Source: Setaria digitata (lineage: Eukaryota > Nematoda > Chromadorea > Rhabditida > Setariidae). From it: 64,000 nucleotides of DNA. The notes under the pieces were generated by a model that had not been told where the DNA came from, did no database searches, and was given only the letters and a program-made list of their open reading frames with translations. Both the position numbers and the translations under genes were made by a program. The stretch is from the NCBI GenBank assembly GCA_003640385.1, contig RCAB01000059.1, positions 1-64,000 on the forward strand, given 5' to 3'. This document shows, one piece after another, positions 15,501 to 27,855 of this stretch (position 1 is its first letter; the number at the start of each line of letters is the position of its first letter).

Positions 15501-18061
15501 AGCTCACAGCGTGAAACAATCCAAACAACTGCTTCTAATGAATGGATAAGAGAATATGAGAATAATTGCAGTTGATACTTCTATATATGCAAATACAGTC
15601 TGGGTGGTGAACAGAAGAATGAATGATCGGTCAATTTAGGGCACAGCTACTTTTATGGCAATTTCTCGTAGAGATCGTTCATGACTAGCAATAAATTCAG
15701 TCTCGTTCTTTATTTACTAATTTGTATGTTTTCATAATTTATATCAAATTTTGTTCACAAGTTTCAACTGCACAAACATTTCATATTTCAAGAAATCTCT
15801 ATAGAAGTATCAAAAGGTCTCACACTCTTGATACATCTTCCAAAAACCAAATTATACCGATCAGCTTCCTGCATTCCACTTCTCTGTTTGAAGTATAAAA
15901 AGAAGGGAGAAGGAATTTTAAGTGCACAAATGGGACAATATTGCACGACTTTGGACATTAACAAATTGTCAAAGAGTCTTACTACACCATTCAGACTAAG
16001 GAGAAATCATCCGAACAACGATTCGTCTAATGTATCAACCAGAAACCAATCCACTTTATGCATCAGAAGACAAAATGAAAAAACGAAAGGACGTCGATAG
16101 ATACATGGAAATGAATAACATGAAAAGTATGCAAATCCGTTTTAATTCGAATCAAAACTCTGAGACATCTGATATGCTAAAATATGACGGTGTCTTTGAC
16201 ATACACGAACAGAAACCTGACGTAATAGTACAGTATCTTGAAGTGAAGTAACTGGAGGGAAGTACGTATGCTAGAAACAACGTTCGCGTACCATACAAAT
16301 GTGTGATACGATTTCCATCAGGAATGTTTTTCAGACTTGGTAGATTTTGGAACTTATCGTTTTATCATCAATTTTAGCATAGTACAACCATCAAATAATT
16401 TACTGAATAAAGATTTAAAAATAAATATTATTCACAGCAATTCTTTAAGCAGTCGAATAACTTAGTATAACTCATCAAATTGCCGTGAATTTCATTCGTT
16501 ACTAAAGTGAATCAGTCACGAAAAACACAACAAAAATTAGTGTGCAATGATGTTTAAAAAAACGGAGTCACCAATTTCCTGAAATTACCAAAAAGAAAAT
16601 TCAAATTTACTCTTTGATATAAAAGAAATTATAAGAACTTCTATCTTCGAATTTTTTTCCTTAATATTCGATTTGGTAAATGGATATTTTAAATAACCCA
16701 ATTTTGTAGTTAAAAAGTCAAGAACTGGAGTAGGTTGAGAGGTAAAAGTGGTAAATGTCAAATTACGTAAACGATAACATCAAAGACATTTATATTTTGC
16801 ATTATTACTTACAATGAGCGTAACCAGCCATTTTAAGAATTTACGGGCAAGTAACTGGGAGGTTATTTTTGCAAAAACTAGTTTCAAAAACTTCTTTAAA
16901 TCGAGCGCTTTTCAATAAACTATAAATTGTTCTTAGTTTTAATTTCAAAGTGTCTCTTCTTTTCGAAATTTTATCTATTCCTTTTTTTCAACTTCAATAT
17001 TTGCAACACCACAGCACTTGTCTATGAATGAAAAATCATGATAAAAAATAAAAAAAAATTGGTGAAATGAGGAAAAGATTTTAAAATGAACTAACAATAA
17101 TAATATTAGTACAGCACAAATGTTTATGAAAGTTAGAAACTGTGCACCGTGCCTAATTAAACAACAGCACTTCGCTTTAGAACAGCATTCAAATCACCTT
17201 TATTAGTTTATTTATCTCTGTTTAATACTTACTCTGGGAGCAAAAGATTTGAAATTGGACTCAAATTCAAGTTAGTTTAAAGGTACATGGAATTTTAAAT
17301 ATTATTAAAGAAAAATTTAAATTCGAAACTTTTGTTTGATCAAGCACTGCACACAAATTTTGACTTTCATGAACATTTCAATCGATAATGCGCTCGCCAA
17401 AACTGTTTGTCACATAAATTAAAAAAAACGATGACGAGGGTGTAATAGCAAATTTTTGTTTTTTAAACAAAAGTTCGTATATTTGAAAGGATGGTGACAA
17501 ACAATTCTGGTGACTGTGTTGTTTGACTATTAAAAGGAGGGATTGAAATGAATTGTAATAAGAAGTGATTTATTTATCAGTTTATCACCTTATCAACTGC
17601 AACGATTTTTCAGAAGCTGCGTTTCTCTCTACTGTCCTGTCCAATTAGAGAGTTAAGAAAGTTCAATTTTTTGTCGAACTTCGCTAACAATACACACACT
17701 GTACTGGTAATAACTGGATTAGTGCATTCAATACAAAAAAAAAAAATTCGAATTTCAATTTTAACGAAGTCGCTAACCTGCGCATCGAGTACCGCTCTTC
17801 TTTAATATAACGCAGTTGATCGCCGTGATTTACAATATCAGCAGTAGAATTTGATAATTTATTTTTTGGTGTTTTTTTCCCTGGTCGTCCAGTTGTCCAG
17901 AAACGAATATTGCTAGTGGAAAAGAAGAAACGCTTTTTAGTGGTACCGGATGGTTCCTGTGTCAGAGTACCGTTGGAGAGGAGCATTGCTGCAGCAGATG
18001 ATGATGGCACAGAAGATACCTTTTCCGACTGTGATGTTGGTGTTGCATCTCTGAACTGCAT
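531..18061 (-). CDS. vab-10: Spectraplakin (VAB-10/dystonin/MACF family), N-terminal part with complete CH1 domain; runs off the left edge
   Basis: Giant cytolinker joining actin to microtubules or intermediate filaments, in worms at epidermal and muscle attachment sites. Seven exons join in phase, in transcript order: 17778-18061, 14631-14804, 12824-13044, 3267-3328, 2255-2344, 894-971 and 531-668. Splice junctions are GT-AG. Exons 4-7 give a continuous first calponin-homology domain, about residues 227-345. It starts [20 protein letters not shown], nearly identical to dystonin and plectin, then has [39 protein letters not shown] and [17 protein letters not shown]. The 5' exons encode a Ser/Thr-, basic- and Asn-rich leader with no recognised domain, typical of isoform-specific spectraplakin N-termini. 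The M at 18061 is the first Met seen; an alternative start at 13037 is possible. The CH2 domain is not in the window. The 9.5-kb intron (3329-12823) could hide alternative first exons. CH1 identity is near certain; the two most 5' exons are less so. Confidence 0.9.
10208..10243. repeat. 36-bp loopless inverted repeat (palindrome)
   Basis: The core 10214-10237 is a perfect 24-bp palindrome: TCCTGTTGAGAT followed directly by its reverse complement. The flanks ATTGA (10208-10212) and TCAAT (10239-10243) are also complementary, with one mismatched pair (10213/10238). There is no spacer at the centre (GATATC). It lies in the large spectraplakin intron. It could be a dyadic protein-binding site or a cruciform-prone relic; the sequence does not say which. 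Confidence 0.85.
11489..11664. repeat. TA-dinucleotide microsatellite block
   Basis: Several runs of (TA)n are separated by short interruptions such as CTTATGAATTATGAA and TTTTACATACA. The repeated ATGAAATATATATA motif suggests local duplication of one TA run. No coding potential. Confidence 0.85.
12824..13044 (-). promoter_or_regulatory. vab-10: Spectraplakin exon 3 with possible internal (trans-spliced) start
   Basis: This exon encodes 71 codons from a Met at 13037, Asn- and Arg-rich, ending [13 protein letters not shown]. It joins in phase 1 to the CH1 exon, giving [12 protein letters not shown]. That matches the short leader that precedes CH1 in dystonin and MACF1. The acceptor at 13045-13046 follows TTGCATTC and lies only 7 bases from the Met, so the exon could be a trans-spliced first exon. 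It can equally be internal: the upstream exon 14631-14804 ends in phase 2, which keeps the frame open through Val-Asn-Met. Both isoforms are consistent with the sequence. Confidence 0.5.
13602..13624. repeat. (CA)n microsatellite
   Basis: An uninterrupted AC dinucleotide run of about 12 units in the intron between spectraplakin exons 2 and 3. Confidence 0.85.
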
Positions 18062-21000
18062 TTTTGAACTTCGACAGGTGACAGTAGAGCGCAGATTTGA
18101 AAAATATGAAGTCTGTGAATTTCCTGTGTGATATCAATAGCGATTCTTACCGTTGTTGCTTTCAGTCTAGCTACGAATACAACAAACTTTCTTTTACTGC
18201 CACTTTTTTACGTCAGATGTTTTCGTGGTTAATTCCCAATCAAAGCACTGCAATAATAATGAGCAGTTTCGAATTAATATACTTAAAAAGAAATGCGGAA
18301 GAAGAATTATCACGTCAGATTGATTAATTAAGAATAAATTAATGGCAACCGGTGAAGTCCAAATAGAGCAGAGGAGAGAAGAGAGGAAAATAAAGCAACC
18401 AGGTGAACAGAGAATGATGCAGCAGTTGAGAGGTATCTTTCTGAGGAAGATGATGCGTCAGGTGCTTGTGGTATCGGTATTCTTTAGCAAATTTACTATT
18501 TACCTCTTAGCACAAAACTTCTGAGATTATGTCTTGTTCTATTCTAATACAGCGCAGACCTGTTGATTCACACGAAAAATGAACTGTTTAGATTGTAATC
18601 GCAGTAGTTTAAGCAAAAAAAATTAGATTGAATCAAACACTGAACAGTAGAAGCGAAATGTAAATTTAGAAGTAAGCTCATGAAATATGCACAAATAGAA
18701 AGGCAACAGATAGAAAGATATATTTTGAAATATACCAAGCAAGTCTGAGAAAACTGAAGAAAGAGTTCAGTGCTGTTGCAATAATGAAATAAAATTTGTA
18801 GTACTATGAGAATCAACCAGTATAACTGCTTACCTCACTATATGCTGTTCAGAGGGAAAAAAGAAGAGGAAGAATTATTCGGAACGAATCCACCTTCAGT
18901 AATAAAACGATAATGAAACTACTAAATCACGGTACAATTATTATAATTGCCTTCAAATCCCAAAAAAAAAAAAGCCATCTAAAAGTTTCCTTTTTTATGG
19001 AGTGACGACTACTTTGCCCTTCACATTTATAATTAGAATGAGAAAAAGAAAACTTTTAGAAAGACAGTTACTTTTTTGACAGAAAGACTGAAGAATAAAG
19101 ATCGAATATTGTAGGAAAGTTTCATAATGCATCATAACTCTGACAACTATTTTTAAATTGTTTTAGAGTGTCAGACAAAATCAAATTGCACAGATCTGGC
19201 AACAATTTTCAAATAATTGATCAGTCGATAATTTATGGTATCGAAGTTTCCTGTACCTAGACAACTTAACTACTTCACTTGCTGAACTTCTCTGAGTTCA
19301 AAAAAAGGCTTTTTTTGTACAGCTAATTATCTTGTCGATGACATATAAACTAATCTTTTCAGCAACTTCTTTTGCTACTTCATTGCTTCACTTTTGCTAT
19401 TTTTAAAAAGTTCTACCTCGTTTGGTACTTATATTGAATACTGCTGACTTTTAATTTCTGCTAATTGCAAAGGAATGAAGTAATGAGGTTGGCAGCAGTT
19501 ACTTTCTCTGAAACTTCTGATTAATTTAGGCTCGTCAAGTAGCTGGAAAAATGCTGGAACTCTTCCTCCCAAATCCTGCTCACCGCGGTATTTAAACTAA
19601 ACAACAATACGCTTTGCTGAACTCAACCGACATGAACCTGCTTCAATTGAGTGAATGGCTGATCGATTTAAAAAGAAAAAAATTGCTTTGGAATTTCAGA
19701 GATTTGTGATGATGATGTTGCTGCCGCTGCCGTATTAATTATAAATTCGTTTTTTGTGATGACTCAGAGCAAATTTGTCACAGGAGAGATACACACAGCG
19801 ACGACAATTGACAAGAGACGGAACGAATCCACGCACTGATTCCATTCAGAAATGCTAAATTTGCATCGGTTTTTTCCGTTTACGAACTATCCGAATGGTA
19901 ATGTGACATGTCATTATTATGTCTTTTTCATTGGCAAGATTTGAATTACAATTACGATGTAAGATGCAATGAATATATATTTACAATTTTGTATTTTCTA
20001 TTTCATTAGTAATAAATTCTTACGTGGAAATTACAGCTAGTGAAGTTAAGCGAGGTAGTTTTCTTACAAGTTTCAAATAAACCGGAAATACCTAGAATAA
20101 CTTCGAACCGATTAATCTCATAATTCGAACTGATCAATGTTTGGCTTAGTCTAAGCAGCAAACACCCAGTATGCAGGGTTGTATAGTGAAAGTGATGGGA
20201 ATAAGCTAAATGAAAGATCCGGACTTGATTTGGGTGATGTACAGGTTGAAAAAAGATAAACTGCCGGAATGGATGAAGTTGTCGTCCGAATGACCGTTCA
20301 ACTGGAAAATTGTTCTGTTGAAGAAGAAAAGTCACATCTTTCTGAACTGCTGCTAATTCTCTCTTCCCCACTACAATTTTCCTCGTCATCCATGTATTTT
20401 GATTTTTTTTGTCGATATAACAATTCATTTGTGTGATACAGAATCATCACTGTCGGGTGTATTTTGCTTAGAAGGGAAGGATTAATCAGCAAATTAAAAT
20501 ATTGCACCATATTAGTGATTTTCAATTGTGTCGTATAAAATGTTGATAAATGCACCAGAATCGTTAGTTTCAATTGTGCAGAATTCGATAGATCCGACTC
20601 TAACCTTAGAAAGGTCGTCATTTGTATGTAATAAAGGTCAGGTTTGTGAACTATGAAAATTTGATACGAGAAGTACATTAGACATCGAAGAACGGCAGCA
20701 ATTTGAAAGATGAACAACAAACGAACTGATAATGTGTTTGCATATCAATACATGCAGGTTCATTTATTTATGGATAAATCATCAAGAGTCTGACCTGCCT
20801 CAGACAAGTCCTCACTTGTAAACTCTTGCTCATACTTAATGAAGGCAACATTTGTCACTCAAATAAGTAATGGTGATGCTCACGCAACCACGTAATGCAC
20901 CTCTTAATGAATTATATCGAATTAAAGTTCGAGAAATTATGAAATCATTTATAACTTTAAACGAAAGACTCAAGCCAGTAGCCCACAAAACCTCTCACTA

Positions 21001-24000
21001 GTCCAACGAAATCCCTGCCACAACAAAATTTGAAATCTTTGACTGCCACACTGTACCCTTGACCACCAACTTTACACTCTTGAAAAGAAATCTGATATGT
21101 CGTATAATAATTATTCTCTCGCGATTCACATGTTCTTACAGTAGAGAACAGTATTAGTCAAGAACCCCTAGTTGATTAATTCAATCAGTCCCTGCATGAA
21201 GTGTTTTCAGAGAAGTAGTAACCTGCAGAGTTCGCTCAAAAAATAAAGAAAAAATAAACCAAACGAAATTCACTTTGGTATGAAAAAAAGAAAAGATAGA
21301 TCAGATGAAGGATTTTATTCAGAAATAATTTAAAGGCTGAAATAAAATCAGGACTGGTTAAGATACTTCGATAATCTTTAAGTTAGGAAATGAGTTTAAA
21401 AAAGTAGTAAAAATTGCTAATTAAAAGGGATGAAGCGAGGGTGAGTAATACAGAGACACAAGTGGTGCAGATGGGGAATGTGTTACAGAGCGATCTGTCT
21501 AATGATCGAGGGAAGACGATTCGTTGTTAGCATCTGATGAGTTGTAGAATCAATCGATCGATCAACCAATCAATCGATTTTTACGGAAAAGAACATCAAA
21601 CAACAGTCTTAGGTTTTCCTGTGATTGTTTTTTCAAGTTAATTAATGTATTTATTCAATGAATAAGCTAAAATATAATCTGATATGATCTGATTTCTTTG
21701 ATTTTAATTCTGGTCGAAATCTGATAGAAACGTCTCCTTTTCTAAAGTTTAATTTAAAAAAAAATTTGGAGCAGTCGAGTAGATTCACTGATTACTGTCC
21801 TTGAAAAGAACAAACTGAGGAAAAGTGGCTCTGACAGGGAAGTTATCCTTCTTCCGTGATTAAATAAATTTTATGCTTTCAAGGATAATAAATGTTCGAA
21901 GAAGCACAGAAGTGCCAGGCTATTGACGGCAGAAGATAACTTGACGGTTGTAAAAAAAAAATTTATTTCCAATAAATGACAAGGAATCACGCGAACAGAA
22001 TTCAGCTTCAGGATGCAATGTTTTCTTAAACGAAAAGATTAACAAATTTCTTTTTTATTTTTTAAATTTAATAAAAGGCGACTAGGCATGAATGGAATGT
22101 AAATCACTTTAATGGGTAGTTAGTTATGTGTCCGTGAATATTTCTCAAATTCTTTGAAAATAGTTTTTATTTATCTATGCAAAAAGTATATAATTTATTT
22201 TGAAAAGGACGAGAGGTGAAGCATACTAAAGTTAAGAAAATGTAAAGCAAAAATGGCACAGAATTAAATAAACTTGACTGATTAATCGATGAAATAATTT
22301 TTTGCGTAAATTTAAATTGCTTGAACTCCTTACTATTTGATTAGAAGAACGAAACTCGCTATGGAGTTCCTCTTTCGATTTGCAGAATCCTTTTGAGAAA
22401 ATGGAAGACTGTAAGATAAAATGATAGTGCATCGAAATCAGCACCACTGCTTGCGAAGATTAATATATAATTTACGACTTCCTTATTTACTTTCATGTTC
22501 TCCCTTTTCTTTTTGGAATAACGTAAAAGTTATTGAAGGATTGTAAGCTTAGAGTATGGAACTGATCAGACTTTGAAGTAGGAATAAGGAGATTTAGTGT
22601 AGAGGAAGACAGGAAGATGAAAAGCGGCACTTAGTCTCAAAAATTGAAAAATACTGAAAATTAGCATGATCACAAATTCATTGCTGACAGGTGGAGCTCA
22701 AATATACCTTTAATGTTAAAGAATCGATATAAATCATAATTTCTTTAAATTAATCTCTGGTTGAGATGAATTTTAAGTTTGATATTTGAATGCTGCTACG
22801 TTTATTATCCCTGGGGAAGTAGTGCTGTAGGAAGTAGCGGAAACGATGGAAGTCAACTAATTTTATAAATTTGAAGCAGATTAACATCAACATAAACAAG
22901 GTTTAACTAAACGAACTATAGTATTTATTCAGTCTCTTTCTGTCCACAACTAGTTCAGCGGAATAAAATTTTGATCCATGTGAAAAAGTCGATTTCAGAA
23001 AGAAAATTCTGTTAATCAGATTATCAGAGTTATATAACATCCTTTAATTATTAGACAGGTACTATCTATTTCGAAAAGAACTGGCAAATTATGAATGCTT
23101 TCGAGGCAAGTCATTCACAAGGGACAGAAGCTAAGGGTAGAACAGCTGTACCAGAACCCATATTGTATTTGCGTTAATCCTATTAGGTATTTTAGTCATT
23201 CGGTTCTGTGTAATCAGCAACAAATCAGCACTACTAAAAAAGTTTATTTACCAAACTTTCGGTACCCAAGACAAACAACATCTGTGTGAAAAGGCAGCAT
23301 CCGGACTGTAAACAAAACGCTTGAAATTCAAATCTGTAGAAATGAGTCATTGCAAATTATACATCCTGAGGGAAACTTCATTGTTAAAATGAACCATCGA
23401 TCAAATCCGCGGAAAAAGATTTCGCTACGCTCTTCTCGTCCTGATTCATTTCTGCCTCATTAATTGTCTTTTTTTCAATGTGTTTAAAACATTTAAATCA
23501 GAATTTCGAAATGAATTGGAAAACGTGTTTCGACAAAATGCTCTTGTTGAAGCAAAATCAAATTCCCATTTATCATTGAGAAAAATGATTCAAGGCAGAA
23601 GTAAGAAATCCTTGACTAATACTATCTAAAATACAGAACTTACCTGGGGAAAAATACTTAAAATGGAATCATCGGTAAGAATTGAAAAGTCAAAACAAAT
23701 GAACTTCGCATAACCGTAAACTAGCTAGCATTGAAAAACTTTAATGAAGCAAAGTAGAAATGTATGATTTCAGATTCCGAAATCGAAATTTTGAACTTCA
23801 AAACGAAATCGTGATATATATATATGGTTGGTCATCAACGGAATTATACTTTGAATCATTTTTGTAGGTCACATACCAACCAAAGTGAACAATAAATAAA
23901 TGGTTTTAAACGGCTTTATCATTACAATTGAAATGTATATATTAGGTTGTTGTCCTGCACTTATCCATACAAACATCTTTTTCCCGAGTGGAATTTGAGG

Positions 24001-24277
24001 TTGTGAAGAATGAAGGGTACCTGGATAACTTTAAAGGTCTACATCTTCTGCAAAAACACGCAGAAGACCTCTAAACCTTAAGATATAGGCAAAGATATTT
24101 ATCGGTCATGTATTATAAAGAGGTTGCGAGATATCTGAGGAGATAAAAAGAAAAATCAAATAATGAAACTTGAAAGGGACAAAAGTGATAGAAGTTGAAT
24201 ACTTCACGTATGACGCTAGAGCAGGTGTCAAATACGTAACAAACCTTTAATGTCCAACAGCACACTTGTAGGTATTA
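18062..24277. other. Intergenic or upstream region with no supported gene
   Basis: About 6.2 kb upstream of the first spectraplakin Met. Open frames here are short and show no conserved protein pattern. The longest are two overlapping 140-codon minus-strand frames at 20006-20720, which look like chance ORFs. The stretch probably holds the spectraplakin promoter or 5' UTR and perhaps the 3' end of the unrecognised gene at 24.3 kb. Poly(A) or poly(T) runs and a short hairpin (24035-24070) are the only structures I see. Confidence 0.5.
24035..24070. repeat. Short imperfect hairpin
   Basis: TCTTCTGC at 24044-24051 and GCAGAAGA at 24060-24067 form an 8-bp stem with an 8-base loop. AGGTCT just upstream extends the complementarity with a five-base bulge, since GCAGAAGACCT is the reverse complement of AGGTCT plus TTCTGC. 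There is no U-run as in a bacterial terminator, so it is only noted as structure. Confidence 0.5.
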
Positions 24278-24321
24278 TTAATTTATGATGTCAAGTGTTA
24301 ATAAGAGTGTCGAAAATTTAC

Positions 24322-24505
24322 CCAACCATGCGTACTTTCCTTTACGAGTGACATACGCCACTACACCAGCGGATCCTTCCGCGTCAAATTCAGATGCGTC
24401 TTTTCCATCTTTGCATAAACTGTCCCGTAACATTTCATTGTTTATTGCATGCAACGCAAATGCAATGGCGTTACGCCGAAACTGATAGAGTTGGGAAGGA
24501 ATCAT
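24322..24505 (-). CDS. Unrecognised minus-strand exon(s), divergent from the DAXX-like gene
   Basis: Not recognised. From a Met at 24505 the minus strand is open for 61 codons up to a good donor (TTGG|GTAAAT) after KYAWL. The segment is charged and mixed in composition, with no low complexity, unlike most chance ORFs here. The frame stays open about 23 codons further upstream. A second open frame, 24471-24758 (95 codons, Arg- and Pro-rich), overlaps in a different phase. The two could be alternative starts, or coding plus leader. One possible continuation lies after a CTCTAG acceptor near 24215, again in a compatible phase. If real, this gene is transcribed away from the DAXX-like gene, whose ATG is 224-477 bp away, and the two may share a promoter. 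The plus strand is also open here, so strand assignment is uncertain. Confidence 0.35.
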
Positions 24506-24981
24506 GGTGGGGCAGGTTTCGGATACTAGGTGGAGTTGGGCGGGAAGGTTTTGGCGTGAACTGACTAGTAGCTCTTAAAGTTGTGCCTAGGGTCCCAGTT
24601 TGGAATTGTCTGTTTTCTCCCTCATAAAAGCGTGTCATCGTCCTAGCGGTTCTCTGCCGTTGCATCTTCGAAGGATTTGGTTTTGAACAGCTTTGCTTCA
24701 GATCTATGCTAAAATGGCTCTCCCCAGAAGTCTTTCTAGACTTGGTTAGATTTTTCATCCGCTATTCTCTTTATTTACTAACGTTGGTTTCTTTATCATA
24801 ATCTCTTCCTGTAGCGTCTGAAGGAATACAATAATTTTGTTATGAATAGGGTGAAAAATCGTGTCCTCTCTCCTCTGATCTCTTTTGAAGTTTCTCATCT
24901 TCGTGGATTATCCGTTAATTAGGGTGGTTCATGCTGTCGCTTTTATGGAGACCATTCGAATTATGAATTTTGGAATAGGAT

Positions 24982-27855
24982 ATGGAGAAGGCGATCGATT
25001 CGGTTAAGACCAGCCAACTGACCATAAAGAAAATGGACAGATCAGCTTTGAAAAGGAAGATATCGAAAATTGATAAGCTAGTCAGGTTGTACAAGGTATG
25101 TTAATTTAACATATGAGATTAGGAATATGGCATCTGGTAGATGAATTTCCTTTTTGCCGTTTTATAAGTCTGTGAAAGAATGGAACAATCACTCTTTGTG
25201 TTTGCTGTTCAACAAGTTTGTCTTCCAGTGTTTTGTGCAGGATGTCCTTTGCATGGTTTTGCATATTTATTCCCCAAAAAAAAAAAAAAAAATGCTTGTT
25301 TTTGTATCTTTCCACTCGTGTTAGCTATAATTTTCATATATATTGGTTACGTTGCACTTTATTTGGTACCGATTTTATAGCAGTTGAGGGGCGCGATAAT
25401 AAAGCTGGAAAATCGGGAGGTTTCTTTTGGTGCAAATTACAACGAAGAATTTGAAGAGGCTTGCAACAAACGTTTGCTGAAACTTATGCAGAAACGTTTA
25501 CAAATCCACAGTTATTTAGTTCGGAAAGGAATTTTTGTTAGTGATACGGGCGAAACGCTGTAAGTCTTGATTTTCTGATTTTTTTCTTTTTTTTTCTAAG
25601 AAAATTGGCATAAATCTTATTGAAATTAGTGCAATTTTTAAAACATACCATGAAAATATTGCCAAACTCTCATATTAAAACTTTTCATGCATGCTGATAA
25701 AAATATTTATGTTTTTAAGAATTTATTTTATTTTCACTTTTTTGGCGAAGTGTAGTTGCCATTTATAGCTTGTCACCCTTAAATTAAAAACTTCACTCTC
25801 TAATTTTCTGTCTGAACACTCTTTCCCAACCTTTTGTAGTCATCCTGACGTGAAACCGAAGCTGATAATAACTTCGACCGGAGTTGAGGATTTGAACACG
25901 CTCTTGACTGAATATGTTAATCAGGAGACTAATTCCGAACTTTTCGGGTATAAAACACGAATACTGTACAAGTAAGCTAACTTTCTTTGCTTTAGCTATT
26001 GCATTTTTTCATTTTTTGTTTTTAGAGAAGTTATGTAACACAATTTTGTTTGGCCTCAATTTATTCAAATTCTAAGGCACGTTACTGTGAACGATGTGAA
26101 GATCATGGTGGACAAATTGAAGGAAACAAATAATGCGCAACTTTTCCCTAATGATCCGGTGAAATTCGGTGAGCATATAAAATTATAGTATCAAAAAAGT
26201 TTTTTTTTTCCTTTGTTGCTTACAATTTTTATTTTCAGATCAGCTGATTCAAAATATCGCATGCGAAGTAAATAAATTGGTGAAACAATTTATCGAAGAT
26301 ACTCACAAAAAAGGCCTTGCAGACTGGGCAGCTCTAGGTGAAATTTACATTTTAAATTAAGCTCTGCTTGTTTAAGTATCTCATGAAACCAATAAAACCT
26401 GAAGAGAAAATGGTCTACCATTCATTTATGTTACAACGCAGCATTAATAAGACAGGGTAATATTCGAGAGTTTTATCTCTATACTACTATTTTCTCTTCT
26501 TCAGGTTTTACTGCTCTCACCTATTTTTTCAGGTTCAGCGAGTGAGAGCGAAAATTTTCCATCTACTTCATCATATGCATATGATGCGGAAAGCAGGGAA
26601 GAACATTCTTTGGCCATTCCTACCTGGGATACTGCTAATATGGTAATGTCTACAAAGTTAATGATTGAATTGACAGATGATTTAGTGATGTTATTTGTGC
26701 AACTGGAAATATTCTGAATAAATGACTACGCCCACCCCACTGGCCATTTTTTGATTATTTTAGCTTAAAGAATTTGACATCTTATTTTGTCATGCTAAGA
26801 ATTACCGTCCGTGGTGATGGGTTTTCTCTCGATTTGTAATGAGGCTATTTTAGAAATAAGACACAAAAATGTAAAACAGGCATAGTTTAAATTAAGTAGC
26901 TAATAATTTGGGAAAATTGCTCAACAGGTAGTTTCATTTGTTGTTCGAGAAATGTACAAGTACAAAATAAAGTTTACGCTTTGCAGGAATTACATGAGGC
27001 GTGTGGTCGAGGTGAGCTGGACTGTACAGAACCGGAAAACAGTGGTGATATAGATGATACGGGAATGTCGCCCACTGCTGAAGATGATGAAGATGAGGAG
27101 GAGGAGGGATGTGAGAGTGATATTCAATATAATGTACCAGTTGATGTAAGGATTATTTTTGTCGCAGATTCACTTACCTCATTGAATCTAAAGAAATTGG
27201 TGTTGGCACATGATTAACATTTCTTCCTCATCAATGCTATTAGGTTTGGTACGGTGTTAACTTAAGTGATTTCTGAGTTGTTCGAAGCAGAAGGTTATAA
27301 GTACTAGCATATCTCTGTGCTGCAAAAAAAAAAAAAAAAAATGCATACAGTAAAAACTGTTGCCATATGCAGTCGTATATTTCTAAAAGGCTTCGATTTT
27401 TCTGTGCTGGCTTGTCCAGAATTGTTATTCTTGGTACCATTCTCTTGCTCAATACTAAATATCACGTAAATCGAAAGGATCCGTTATTACAAATACTTGA
27501 GAGCGAATATTATTGCCCCTTTCTTGTGAATGGTAACAAGTGGTTGTTAAATCATTTTCAGAGTAATATTGACGGGACGAACAGAAGTGCGGATACTGAG
27601 TCTGACGAAAGCTGTTGTATCGTCGGGGAAAGAGTACATGAACGGTGTGATGAAAATGACGACAGCGATTGTCGCATAATCGAAGATGAAGAACAAACGA
27701 TGTCGAATGAAGGAATTGTTAATGAAGATATCGAAAACATCGAACAACATCTAGCCGCTAATGCGGAATATTCCGCCAAAAAAGAGAAGAAGAAAATAGA
27801 TTTAGATGAAAAAGTAGTTAATGATGATGACGATTGTTGTATCATAGAAGATTAG
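24982..27855 (+). CDS. DAXX-like histone chaperone, 391 aa, eight exons
   Basis: Exons 24982-25095, 25384-25559, 25840-25971, 26077-26168, 26239-26337, 26533-26642, 26987-27145 and 27562-27855 join in phase with GT-AG sites. An in-frame TAG at 24976-24978 supports the start. Residues about 20-110 follow the human DAXX histone-binding domain as I recall it: a leucine-rich helix KIDKLVRLYKLRGAIIKLEN, then FEEACNKRLLKLMQKRLQ, then LHPDVKPKL. More helices follow (DQLIQNIACEVNKLVKQF). The rest is acidic (an Asp/Glu run near residue 280) and ends with three short hydrophobic cores set in acid: SCCIVGE, DCRIIEDEE and DCCIIED at the C-terminus, like SUMO-interacting motifs. DAXX deposits histone H3.3 in the nucleus with ATRX. 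Compared with human DAXX (about 740 aa) the N-terminal helical bundle is missing. Family assignment rests on pattern memory. AATAAA lies at 28277-28282. Confidence 0.7.

Noticed and set aside
20006..20720. Two overlapping 140-codon minus-strand ORFs
   Set aside because: They lie in different frames, have no conserved pattern and are Phe/Tyr/Ile-rich as expected for AT-rich non-coding DNA; neither has convincing splice neighbours.
27367..27561. Upstream in-frame extension of the last DAXX-like exon
   Set aside because: The frame is open from 27367, but a good TTTTCAG acceptor at 27561 joins in phase to the previous exon and the extension is unlike the rest of the protein.
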